Positions 12,299 through 24,100 of a stretch of DNA of 64,000 bases are shown here, in pieces; the first letter of the stretch is position 1, and the number at the start of each line of letters is the position of its first letter. The position numbers and the translations under genes are program-made. Under the pieces are notes generated by a model. The model saw only the letters and a program-made list of their open reading frames with translations, did not search any database and was not told the origin of the DNA. Source of the stretch: Lunularia cruciata (Eukaryota; Streptophyta; Marchantiopsida; Lunulariales; Lunulariaceae); contig OX419759.1 in the NCBI GenBank assembly GCA_948567375.1, forward strand, positions 7,594,744 through 7,658,743. Reading direction: 5' to 3'.

Positions 12299-12500
12299 GG
12301 CACGACATTTTGTTCTTGGACATTCCAATCATTTCTAAACGCAGGATGTTCCATACAGAGGTAATATAGACATAGCTTGGTTCACTTCGAGTCTCCATTG
12401 GCACACATTTTGTTTTTTGGCATTCCGATCATTTCCACACGCTGGATATTCCATACAAAGATAATATAGACATAGCCGGGTTAACTTAGATTCTCCATTC
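12299..12500. repeat. Two tandem units of about 101 bp
   Basis: GGCACGACATTTTGTT at 12299 recurs as GGCACACATTTTGTTT near 12400. The following sequence (CATTCC-ATCATTTC, ACGC-GGAT-TTCCATACA, TAATATAGACATAGC, CTCCATT) is repeated in the same order. The two copies differ at perhaps one base in six. Confidence 0.8.
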
Positions 12501-12540
12501 CTGGTTGTGAAACACTTTTGTTGCTACCACAACAGCATTT

Positions 12541-13696
12541 TGTGGCAGGAGGACAGTTCCAGATGTCCCATATGCAGTAGTATTCTATATTTGTGCTAAA
12601 GAAACTCCCTTCCTCCCGGACATTTGATTTCTGAGATTTTGTCACAAAGATTCTAAGTCATAACTAATACGAATTGAAAAATGAAAGATGAAGTTACTAA
12701 GGCTCACCAAAGAATGGTCTGAGGAACACAAGTCGTGCTATATATATAGGAAGAGAAAAGTATACAACTATGTGTAGTCTCTCTTCACCATAGATTTCAA
12801 ATGGTGATTAAAGATCAAAATTTCCTGCGCTCACTAGACGCTAGGAATATTAGCTTGTGATATTTATCAACACTCTCCCTCGCGCTAACGTCAATATCTT
12901 TGATGTCTATATGAGATCTAAAGTATTGAAAGTTATCTCTAACTAAAAGTTTGGTGAAAATATCAGAATTGCTGATCTAAAAGAATGTACTATATATCTA
13001 TTTCTCCAAACAATACCTTCTCTCTAATAAAATTATAATGAATATGTTTGGTTCTAGATGAAATACTGGATTGCTAGCATCACGACAAGTTTAATAATGT
13101 TGATGTTAAACAGCGTATTGTGGTATGATGACAGTTCTGATGTCCCAAATGCAGTAATTTTATGTATTTGTGACTAAAGAAACTCCCTTCCTCCTGGACA
13201 TTTGACTTCTAAACTTTGGTTATAAAAACTAGTAGCCGTAATTATTACGAATTGAAAAATGAGAAATGGAGATACCAAAGTTCACCAAAGAATGGTCTGT
13301 GGTACACAAGTCCTGCTCCAATATATATAGTAAGAGAAAAGAATGCAAAGTATATATTGACTCTCTCTGAACCATTGATTTGAAATGGTGACTAAAGATT
13401 AAAATTTAGTGCTTACAATAGCTGCTAGGAATATTAGCTTGTGATATTTTTTTCAAGTTAACGACAATATCTTTGATGCATAGATTAAATCTACAATATT
13501 GAAATTCATCTCTAGCTAAAGCTTTGGTGAAAATATCCAAATCTTGCTGATCTGTAGGAATATACTGCACATCGATTTCTCCGTACAATACTTCTCTCTA
13601 ATAAAATGACAATGAACTTGAATACGTTTGTGTGCGTCTGGATGAAATATTGGATTCCTAACAAGTTAAATACTATTGATATTATCTGAATATAAG
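12541..13696. repeat. 578-bp tandem duplication spanning flank and LTR
   Basis: GAAACTCCCTTCCTCC occurs at 12601 and 13179, and TACGAATTGAAAAATGA at 12668 and 13246. Both pairs give a spacing of exactly 578 bp. The similarity runs from about 12541 to 13118 against 13119 to 13696. Each copy holds flanking DNA, one Copia LTR and the adjoining end of the element's RNase H region. The left copy is therefore a duplicate of the element's end and not a separate insertion. Confidence 0.8.
13243..13450 (-). repeat. 3' LTR of the 13.2-18.4 kb Copia fossil
   Basis: Matches the segment at 18165-18367 and, through the tandem duplication, 12665-12872. Shared landmarks in plus orientation are CACCAAAGAATGGT, a TATATATA run, a TCTCT-rich block, AAATGGTGACTAAAGAT and GGAATATTAGCTTG. 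Confidence 0.8.
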
Positions 13697-16600
13697 ATTA
13701 AAGGATTATGAAATGCATATCACATGTCTAGTAATAAGGTATGAAGCCAAATTGATTCACAAGAAGCATTAGTGGCATACTTATATTCTGCTTGGGTTGA
13801 TGATAAAGCATAACCTGATCTCTATCTTTGAGTCTGCTAGTGGATCATTTTGTAGAACAGATAACCCACTAGCTGAATAGTGACGATCAAATTGAATGGT
13901 GAACTTTGTATAACATACTATCCTTCAAATTGTATCAAGACTTGGTTTCCATGGTACTTTTCAAATTGACTCACTAGTCCAAGAGCATAGCTTAGGTCTG
14001 GTCTAGTAACAATCAAATAAATTGAACTTCCAACAATCTGTCTGAATATGTTTGATAAGCTCACCATCTTTGGCACTTTACTTGACAGAAGTTGGGAGAG
14101 GAGTAGAAATAGGTTCTCTAAACATACTAAACTTCTCCAACATATTGAGAGAACATTGACATTGTAATAATCAAAGGTCATTGCCATCTTGAAAAAACTC
14201 AATACACGAGAAGTATTTGAGTTCTCCTAAGTCTTCATATTGAACTGATTTTGTACTTGTTGAATGAGATCTGGATAGCTATTGGTGATCATCAAGCCAT
14301 CAATATAGATATTAATAAAACCATGTTATCACTAGCTTGTAGTCTATACAGCAAAAAAAAACTGAATTGCATACTCAAAATCCAATGGGTAAAAGATAAG
14401 AATTGAACTTGGCATTCCAAGCTCATGGAGCTTGCTTAAGTCCATATAGTGACTTTTGCAATAAAAAAATTTCTTTATATATCTTGGATTTTCATATCAA
14501 GGTGGTTGGATCATCCAGATCTACTTCTCCAAATCTTCATTAAGGAAATAGTTAAAGTCCATTTGATAGAGCTTGCACTTATTTAAAGTGGCCAATGTTG
14601 AGAGAGTATAAATCAATGGCATCTTGGAAACAAGGCTAAACAAGCTCTTATTTAAAGTGGCCAATGTTGAGAGAGTATAAATCAATGGCATCTTGGAAAC
14701 AAGGCTAAATGTGTTATCAAAATCAATTCCATATTGCTGTGAATAGCTCTTTGCTATAAGTCTTGCCTTGTATCTACTCATAGAATTATCAAAATTTCTC
14801 TTGATCTGAAAAATACACATGCAAAGAATTATCTTCTTGTTGAGAGGTAAATCCACCAAGTCTTATGTAGTGTAATTTGATCCATCAACACTTATGTAGT
14901 TTGATGTATTGTTGCAACTTCAAAATCCATGCTTTATCTTAATCTGCATCATGGATTGCTTCCTCAAGAGAATTTGGTTGTTGTTCTTGGATAACCTTTA
15001 TCATATATGCATGTTGTTGGGCTAAAAACCCTTCAACTTTAAAACATCAAACTGGATATTTGACCTAGGGATTGGTTGTGGCATAGTTTCAGGTTGACAA
15101 GTACTACTTTCAACCTCATTTAAAAGGAGTGGAATTTCTGAATTACATGGTTAATAATAACCATTTTTTCTAACAAAGAATTAGAAATATTAGTGGATAA
15201 ATTGCAGAGTACATCTTACATGGGCTAAGAGACTTGGAATGAAGCTTCTCAACAGCCTCCCTTGACCAAATATTTTTAAATAGATGAGAAAAAAGTGCTC
15301 ACTAGAAACACTGGTGGCAATTGAAGTACTAGCCTGTGGAACAAAAATACTACTTGGACCAATCAAATGGATAGAGGGTGCCATAAGTGGTAAATCAGAT
15401 GTGCAAATTGTACGAGCCTGATACCAAGAAATTTTAACTCCTCAAAAAGATACTTACCAACCATTAATAGTATGGGTGCTGCTGTGCCACAAAGCACAAC
15501 CAAAAATATAAGGAAACATACAAAGTTATGTAGTTGGACCATCTGCTCTATCCCTTTTGCTTATTTTGCTTCTCCAGATCAAAGAGTGTATTCTCTCATG
15601 TTTGTTCCTCCTTTTAAAGAATGTGTATAAAAAACGCATATGTTTGAGGTCCAAAGGTCTAGACCAATGGGAGAGGAATGTATTACTTGAAATGAAGTTA
15701 GCTCCTTTTCTATCTGGCCTGATCCAATGCAAAGGGGCTTGATCTGGATAAAGAAAGTTGCAAAAGGTAGCTTTCTTTATTTAGGCTTTCTTCTTGCTAC
15801 TTAATCCCCACACAACACATTTACATCTTGCTTTAACACATACTTACATATAGATACTATTCCAACCCTTGTGAAACCAATATAACATTGTTGGACTTCA
15901 AATCAAGGAACTTACTTCTTATTGCTTTTGTTGTTGTTTTATGACTTGCACCTTCATTCTTCACCTCTTTACTGATAATAAAATATTAAAAACACCAATA
16001 TTATTTTGGATTAGAGGCATATCCAAGAAAACATACTTTTGTGCTTTAGGATCTAACTCTTTTTTTCTTATCATCATGAAAATGAACAAAGCAAATGCAA
16101 CCAAAAACCTTCTAATTTCATAAATCAGGTTTCTTACATGTCTTACATGTAAGAGGTTAAAAAGGTGTAAATTTATGTAGGAGATTGGTCCATCAAGTTA
16201 ATGGCACAATTAGCCACTTGTGTCCAATAGCACTTGGGTATTGCCTTCTCATTGAGCATAGCTTTTGCAAATTTTGCAATATGTCAATTATTTTGCTCAA
16301 CAAATCCATTTTATTGAGGTTTGTGGCTGCAAATGAATTCATGCTTGATACATTGCTTGCATAGAAAATCATCAAAATGATTTGAAAGAAACTCTCATCC
16401 TCCATCAAATCATAGTCATAAGATATTATGACCATATTGCTTCTACACAAGTAGCTTGATATTTGGAAAGCAAAAAGGACATTTGATTACACTTTAAAAA
16501 TGTAGAACCACATATATCTTGAAACATCATCAATAAATGAGACAAAATATTTAGAATTTGTCAAAATCTTTTCTGAAACTGTCTCCACATTTGTGTGGAT

Positions 16601-18164
16601 CAATTCAAGCTCCTTGGAATCCCTTGTACTATGATGTTTAATAAGTATCTAGATTGCTTACTAAATTGGAAAGCCTCACCAACCCTACAAGCAAAGGATC
16701 AAAAAATATTGGAAGACCCATAGCTAAATCTGAAGTAGGTAACACTTTCAATATTTGTAGGTTCATGTGACCCACTCTTTTAAACTATATTTTCAAGATC
16801 TAAAATTATATTTGAGTCATGAATAAACACATCATTTTGATATGGAGTAGTGGGGATCTTGATATCTTTGACATGGATAGCACATTTCTCATACTTTTCA
16901 ACAAACACACCATCTTAGTTAAATATAACTTGAAAACCCTAAACTAAGTTCTTGGTGATTGTAGGCACAAAGGACTTCTTTTAAAACCACTAGAATTCCC
17001 TGATGGAGATTAAAATGAGATAGTACACATACGAGTAATAGCATGTTTAATGTCATCACTTGTATTTACAAAAAAAATCCAAATCATGGTTCTTTAAAAC
17101 TAAATATACTACTTTGATGAGTCATGTGGTTTGAGCACCCAAAAGTTGATGAACCAATCTACTTCACTCTTGGTCATCAATGCAAACATAGGAATCATAA
17201 TTAGTAGATGATTTTTAAGGTAACAATCCTTCTCCATATAGTGCTGTTAAGGGAGTTTACACATTCAAATATCAGCTTGCTTAACTAAAAGAAATGTTCT
17301 CATGATGAGTTTTTGATTTAAGATAAGTGCAAAACCTTTGCATAGTGGAATTTTTTATGTCATGTAATAGCTTTGTGAGGATTGACCTCTACTAATGCCA
17401 ACTCCATGAAGTGAACTTCCACTTCTCTGCCTCTTGCTCAACCTCTCCCAGCAAACAACACCCAATCTTGAGCAAAAATACCGTTGCCACCACCTTGCAA
17501 CCGCATTTCTTCATAGACTAATATTCGGATTAGCTTGTCAAATAGAGGATAAGTATTTTTGAGTGCTACAGATATCTCAAAAAATTTACACTCCTTTGTT
17601 AGACCTTTAACTATATTAAGAATTAGATCATCATCTTCAATGTTAACTCCGATGCTATTGCTTTTCAGCCAAACCACAAACGTGATAGATATAATTGGTG
17701 ATGCTTAAATTTTTTTGCTTAACCTCCATTAATTGCTGTATCACTTGAAGTTTTCTTTCCTTTATCAACATTTGAAATAAAATTCCAATACATCCAAAAC
17801 CACCTTGAAATTATCAACGCCTTGTATATCACCAAACAGTGATGATGAAACACACAAAGAAAGATAGTGCAAGGCTTAGTTAGCACATTTCTTCCAAGCG
17901 CAAATATCAAAATCTGAAGGAGCAACTGCCAGACAAGTTTCAACTCCTGTGACGAGATCTTGGACTTTAGAGAAGGCAGACATTATATATTTCCATAGTG
18001 AATAACTATTCATTGTCAAGACCTCAGCCTTGATGCCACCACAAGTATAAGTGTTGAGATTAGTACCATAGTATGAAGCGATAAAATCAGATCACTAGAC
18101 CATCTCACTGATTTGAACTCAAAGGTTTTCACAGTTTTCACAATCTCTCTTCTGCTCTGATACT

Positions 18165-18367
18165 ATATTACGAAGTGGAAAAATGAAAAGTGTAGATCTC
18201 AAAATACACCAAAGAATGGTATGCGGAGTATATATATATATGAGAAAAAAGTATACAAGTGCGTCGAGTCTCTCTTCACCGTTGATCTGAAATGGTGACT
18301 AAAGATTAAACTTCTGCGCAAACACTAGCCGCAAGGAATATTATTAGCTTGGAATACTCTATCAACA
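18165..18367 (-). repeat. 5' LTR of the 13.2-18.4 kb Copia fossil
   Basis: About 203 bp. On the minus strand it opens TGTTGATAGAGT and closes just before the sequence AGTATCAGAGC, which matches the primer site typical of plant Copia elements. Confidence 0.8.
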
Positions 18368-20349
18368 CTCTCCCTCAATATGAACTAAATAGTCATGAAA
18401 ATTCAGTCAGACCGACTCATGAATTCCAAAGTAGTCATAGAAGCATTCAGTCTAAATTCCAAAGTATACAGTCATATGCACATAGTCGTGGGAAACCTAT
18501 CTCGTCCGATAGGATAGTATTAGTCACTGGGAACTTGTCATGCGCTTATCACGGATGACGAATGATTTTATACGGATTAGATAATCCATATTTAAAACAT
18601 CGCACATAAGAAAGACAACGCGTGTTCTTATCATGTTTCCTGTATTTGAGTAGCTTGTAGTTTGTATACACAGGTACGATGATTTGAAGTCACTTCGAAT
18701 CAACACAGCAACACGGCGTTTATGATAGTGACAGATGGAATGCACTTTGGTAGTTAAAAACAGGCCATCTTGAATGCGTTTATAAGGATACAAGGCAAAC
18801 ATCTTCGTGAATTGTTGTCTGCAGCCGATGGAAAGCTAAAGTAAGGATCGCCTACAGAGGAGGCGTCGCCCGGCGAGTGAAGACAGTCTGCACCTTCTCC
18901 AAGTTCGTAATCAGAAACGTAAGTTCGTAGCAGTATTGTACCTAACTTAATCTCATGATCATGATTGATATCGGAAGCAGATAACGGGAGTGTAAGTGAG
19001 CGCATAAAGATTGAGCAAGTGCAAAGCTTTAGGTGCTCGCCTGATAGCAACCCAGTGTGCAAATCTCAAAGCACACAACAGAGTATTTAAAGTAGTAATC
19101 CCACATTCGGATGTATCCTTCATCAAAACCAAGTGCTCTGATTGCACTGCATACCCACAGGCCCGTGGAGACAGATACTTACTTCCACGATTCGTATCCA
19201 GGAACCCAGCACAAATTTCCATGCGAGAGGCTACAACAAGATGCTGGAGTTACCTTCTGTGGGCTTAAAAGTTCCTTCTCCAGGCCACCACTGACCGCTG
19301 TGGTGAGGTCCGATACTATCATCCTACCCCACGCTACAGAAACGGACGATCAAGCACGTTAATGTTATCAAATTACTCATTGGCAAACAAAAGAATACTG
19401 TTATATGGGAACCAGAAGCCAAAGATCCAGAACACACGCAACATGCATATGTGCACATGGAGATTCTGATTTGCAAAACAGCTGTGCAATTACTATTTGG
19501 CCATGGAGGAAGCTCAGATTGCTTACTCCATGGCCAAGAGCTCAAGGGAAAGCAATTAGAGTGGAAAAAAATGTGTACCTCGATATGCAGTCGAGTACCA
19601 GATCCCATTAAAAGAAAGAAGTCTTGGTGGTGAAGTTCTAGAAGATCGTAATTGTGACTCCAAACATGAATCGAATAACTATAGCCTGTGAAAGAAAGTA
19701 GATGGTGAAGCCAAGCCTGTTAATCGCAACAATCCTGCTCAATTTGCATGTTACGAAAATTAACCAATAGAAAACCATACTTGTCATATCCCATACTTGC
19801 TGCATCTGTATAACTACCACCATTCTGCTTTAACCCAGTAGCCTCTAGAAAAAATAGGATTGTCATCACCCAATCCATAATTCAATCAATTATTCTACGA
19901 AGAAGCCCTTTTGAGTCACCTTACCTACAGCGTGATCAAATGCAGCAAAAGGTGTGTATAACACCATTTTCCTGACAAATCCGAGAAGATTCCATATGCT
20001 TTCATTGTAGTGTATGTTATGCATTTCAATTTTGGTGGTCAGGGATAATGCTCAAATAATGTTTCCGTCGTTTCAATTATCTTATTGGACTTTGGAAGAT
20101 ACTTTGACTGACTCTTGTATCCATTCCTCGAATAATAGCACAAATCATTCAACATTTTTAGTCTCCCATTTCAGGAGTGCATAATAATATATATGGTAAT
20201 CAGATGCACAATAACAACAAAACTACTACAATCTTATAAATGATACAAAATTTAAAGCATAGGTTGGTTAAAACATACCTCATCCAAGGTTGCAAGCATT
20301 GCATGTTCATCTACACATAATTGAGAGCTAAGTTGCGGATCAACGGTGT
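18368..20349. other. Intergenic stretch, no gene recognised
   Basis: GC rises over about 18.5-19.6 kb, and several overlapping ORFs of 80-100 codons exist on both strands. The minus frame at 18754-19062 (with SDYELGEGADCLHS and DPYFSFPSAADNN) looks more protein-like than its neighbours and could be an exon. I could not match it to a family or chain it to other exons. Confidence 0.35.
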
Positions 20350-21150
20350 TAATATTTCAGATTTGCTTGCGCCTTTTAAAAGTTTGCCAGCAAGACCTCC
20401 ATCTTCCCCAGCATCTCATATTTGAGATTTGACTGGTTGAAAAGTAGCCATATACTTCGTACCAAAACCCACTGCTTCCTCTTGAATGAAACTTTGGGGC
20501 CACGCACCCCTTTTGTCTAGATCTATTACGGACACACCGCTTTGACATAGAGAAGTATCGCTCTATTGGGTACATCCCTCGAGCATGTAAAGCCCCACAT
20601 ATATCTAATTCTTGTACTAAATGTACAACAAGATGTGTCATGTTGTTTTCAAAGAATGTAAAGGGAAGTGCATTTTTAAGAAAGCCAATTTTATAGCTGT
20701 TTCTTGTTTCTATAGTTGCATTTCACCTGGACCAATCACTTTGGCACAAGGTTTAAGGAATAACTTGCATAATGGGAGCACAACAACAGAGCACATCTGT
20801 TTTCATCATGTCTCTAATGCACTTTGGTAAGATCTGGTGCAAAATGCATGAAAGCCTTTTGGATTCCATGTGTCCTATGTTGTCCTCCATCAAATGTTTT
20901 TGTAGACTGCTGTAATATCCTATAGGGATGTTAAAATCTGCAATCCTAGACTTTAACCTTTTCTGTTGTGCATGAGTAGAGATCTGCGGTGTTGTTCATT
21001 TCATCATGAATGTTTGTTTGATGAGGCATTAGATATAACTCCTTGATGCCCAGCCATTCCAAATCTCTTCTCACTTGCATAAAGTCATGGTGGCCAAACA
21101 AAATCTTCAAAAGATTGTCACATGCATTTCCTCCGTATGCATGCTAATCC
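20350..21150 (-). mobile_element. CACTA (En/Spm) transposase relic, TNP2 end plus DUF4218
   Basis: Minus-strand frames match plant CACTA transposases in the right order. A TNP2-end segment near 21030-21140 reads NACDNLLKILFGHHDFMQVR followed by DLEWLGIKELYLMPHQTN. Next comes IPIGYYSSLQKHL with CILHQILPKCIRDMM (about 20800-20950). The DUF4218 block lies at 20357-20641: MTHLVVHLVQELDICGALHA, then MYPIERYFSM and RCVRNRSRQKGCVA. The well-known family pattern is HLVEELDICGPVxxRWMYPIER. Here the usual tryptophan before MYPIER is glycine, and the pieces lie in different frames, so this is a dead copy. CACTA termini were not found. Confidence 0.75.
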
Positions 21151-24100
21151 AATCAAGTGACTAATCAATAGATCCTATAGAAAATATTAACATTGCATTA
21201 TGAAAGATCATGTCTAAATTAATGATATGTTTAGAGAGATAGGAGAAAGACATTTAACACTCTAAAAGACACATTCGTTAATTAAACATTTTGGTGGTTT
21301 TATGATAGTTAGAACAAGATAAATGTAGAAGTAACTAAGATAGAGGTATTTCCAGCTAAACCAATATGACTAAAGAAGTGAAAAGATCCAATTATTTATT
21401 GGATACCCTTATTGAATTTTAAGTTAAAGTGTATTAGAATGAATTTCTTCAAAGAATTTTAGATAAGAATAGGATTCTTATTGAAAAAAAAACTTAGATC
21501 AAACACAAGTGTGACTTTCATCTTGGATTTCTTATGGTCAAATTCACTGGTCATATATGAGGTGTTAAACTCCTAGTGTCTTGACCAAATTAGGTGAACT
21601 TTGGTAGTAAAGGGAGGTCAAGTTTGGTATATTTGGCTTGACCTTGGAATATGTTGTAAGTTTTAATTAAAATAATATCCTAGATTCCTAGAGATATACT
21701 AGGAAGCTTCGAAAGGGATGCATGTAAGACCTAAAACATATATGATAACCCATTGATCAAAGATTCCTTACCTAAGATAATTTAAGAAAAGTAATATTTT
21801 ATCAAGTTACCCAACCACCTATGGTAATTCTGGTTAGTATATAAGGAAAGCCTTAGGAGGTGAAAGAGATGTATCCCTTAGTGAACTTGGACCAAAGAGT
21901 AAGTGCAAGGAAATATGCTTTGTGTATAGTACCTTAATTTGCTAAGTAAAGAGTGATATTTTCTATTTGAGAGTACTATTACTATTATGTTGATCTTGGA
22001 GGAACCTCTAACTCTAGAATATGCTTTTATGAGTTTTGTAAGTAAAGAGTGATATTTTTATTTGAGAGTACTATTACTATGGTGTTGATTCTGGAGGAAC
22101 ATCTAATTCTAGAGGATCCTTTTGAGAGGAGGAGAGAATAACTAGGTTGATATTGGTGAAGTATTCCTTTGAGGCCATTTTGGAGGACCTTTGACATAAG
22201 AGAGAATGAGAGATTTGGATAAAAGATTGAATTCTCTTCTTAAACTTTATATTTCTTTGTTCTTCCTTCTATTATATTGTGCATATAAAAAACATCACTA
22301 ATGAAGTATCTCCTTGATTAGAGACAAGCCTGGCATAAATTTTTTTTCAACTACTCAGACAAAGGGAGATCTAGATCACACTTAGTACATAATAGGAAAT
22401 ATACATCCGATGTAACAAAAAGTAGCTACATACAAATACAAAAAAGATGAAAAATAACAGAATTGATCTCATCAAATAAAGTAGAGACTGGAATATAAAT
22501 GAGCTTCATAAAACTAAATATATTCCACAAACAACATCCATGTAAGGAAAGGAATAAATCATTTTGAGAAAAAGACAAAGGACAATTCTAAAAGTGAAAT
22601 TAGAATAGAATACAAATAGAGTATAAAAAGGCATAAAAATCCAAAAGAAAATAAAAAATGTTTAATACACTAGTAAGAAAGCATATATATAATGTGAATG
22701 GAAAATGGTTGGGTTTTAGTAGAATGTGACAATAATTGATAATTTTTATGACGACATGCTCTAAAGCAAATGAGTCTTTAAATGGTAACATTAAAGGAAA
22801 AGACATTCTCTTAATAAGCCTGAATGAAAGCACATATTGCTTGGTCAATCTCCATAAGCTCCCAAAGTAACTAGGCAAGGAAAGGGAGAGGATTGAGGAG
22901 TAAGTAGCAAAAGAGTGATTATTGTGTGGTCCAATCCAAAGATGTCAAAAAAGTATAATACAAAGTTCAGTAAGAGTAGGACAAAAGGCTAAAGGACTAA
23001 CACTTGGTGTGACTTTGAGGACTAGGGTATATAATAACTATTGGTATGCTTGGATAGAAGTTCACAAAGGCTAGTTAAGAGAAATGAGTTCTCAATGAGC
23101 CTATATAGATCTACATAATGAGACCCGAATAGCCATGATTGAATCCATAAGAATCAAAGGTATGTCATATTTCTAATGTGTAATTATTGCAATAAAGAAG
23201 TGAAAATACACCCAAACCTTAAGTCTAAGAGGGTAAATTAATGGAAATATATTATAAGGAGAAGATTCTAACTAAAAAGTAAAATATTATGTAAATTTTT
23301 AGAAATTATACCTTCCAATATGTCTTCTTTACTCTAGGTAGACTATATAAGATTCTTTGGTATTTCACTCCATATATTGTATAGAGATCCATAGTTGCAT
23401 CTACCTTGCCATATGTGAAACTTGTATCATTTGTCTTTATAATATCTCTTGATTCATAAGAATGGAGTGCTCTAAGGTTTAGTTGACCACTTAACAAATC
23501 ATAATGTTACCATTGACATAAATAGTGATTGGATAACCATTTAAGACCCCATACAAATATTCACTATTGCTTATGTAATGGCATTGTATAATCACTACAT
23601 ACTCTTGATACATAGACAATACAACTATGTTGCCCCATGCAACTTTTACCAAAAATGAAACTCAAAGTAGAATAATCACTCATTGTTCATAATAGCAATC
23701 CTACTAGCACAACACCCCATTCTTAGCAAGGTTATCATATGCGTGTATTCCCTTTATTAATTGTATAAGTTCTTCTATTATAGAGCTTAAGAATATATTT
23801 ATATTTTTCTCCATAAAATTTTATTTCCTTGGAATAAGGAGAGAGTATATATGAAAAAATATTTTATTAAATAATTAAAGAGTTAGATTATAGTCTGCGT
23901 GTTGACCAAGTTGTGCTCTTATCTAATTCACATAAAAAAATAACTTTATCAAAAGCCATTCCAAATTGTACATTTCTAGCATCTGAAGAAAAATTTGGAT
24001 ACAAGTTCTCAACATATGTGCATGCTAGAATCTCCCATACGGGAACACTACCATCTTTTTCACCTTAAGAGTAAATATCTTTTATAAAGATACCGACAAA

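Larger units (their letters stand above)
13243..18367 (-). mobile_element. Ty1/Copia LTR-retrotransposon fossil
   Basis: This is a minus-strand element of about 5.1 kb bounded by related LTRs of roughly 205 bp. Its parts, in transcription order, are as follows. A tRNA-iMet-type primer site lies just inside the right LTR (about 18150-18163). A gag fragment lies at 17438-17677 (GVNIEDDDLILNIVKGLTKE). Degraded protease and integrase sequence covers about 15.1-17.3 kb, and Copia reverse transcriptase about 13.9-14.9 kb (SRYKARLIAK, TRPDLSYALGLVSQF). The RNase H end lies near 13.4-13.6 kb (IDVQYIPTDQQDLDIFTKAL). The element is broken in many places. The LTRs differ visibly along their whole length, so the insertion is old. 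Confidence 0.88.

Noticed and set aside
12665-12872. A third, separate LTR insertion
   Set aside because: The constant 578-bp offset and shared outer flank show that it arose by tandem duplication.
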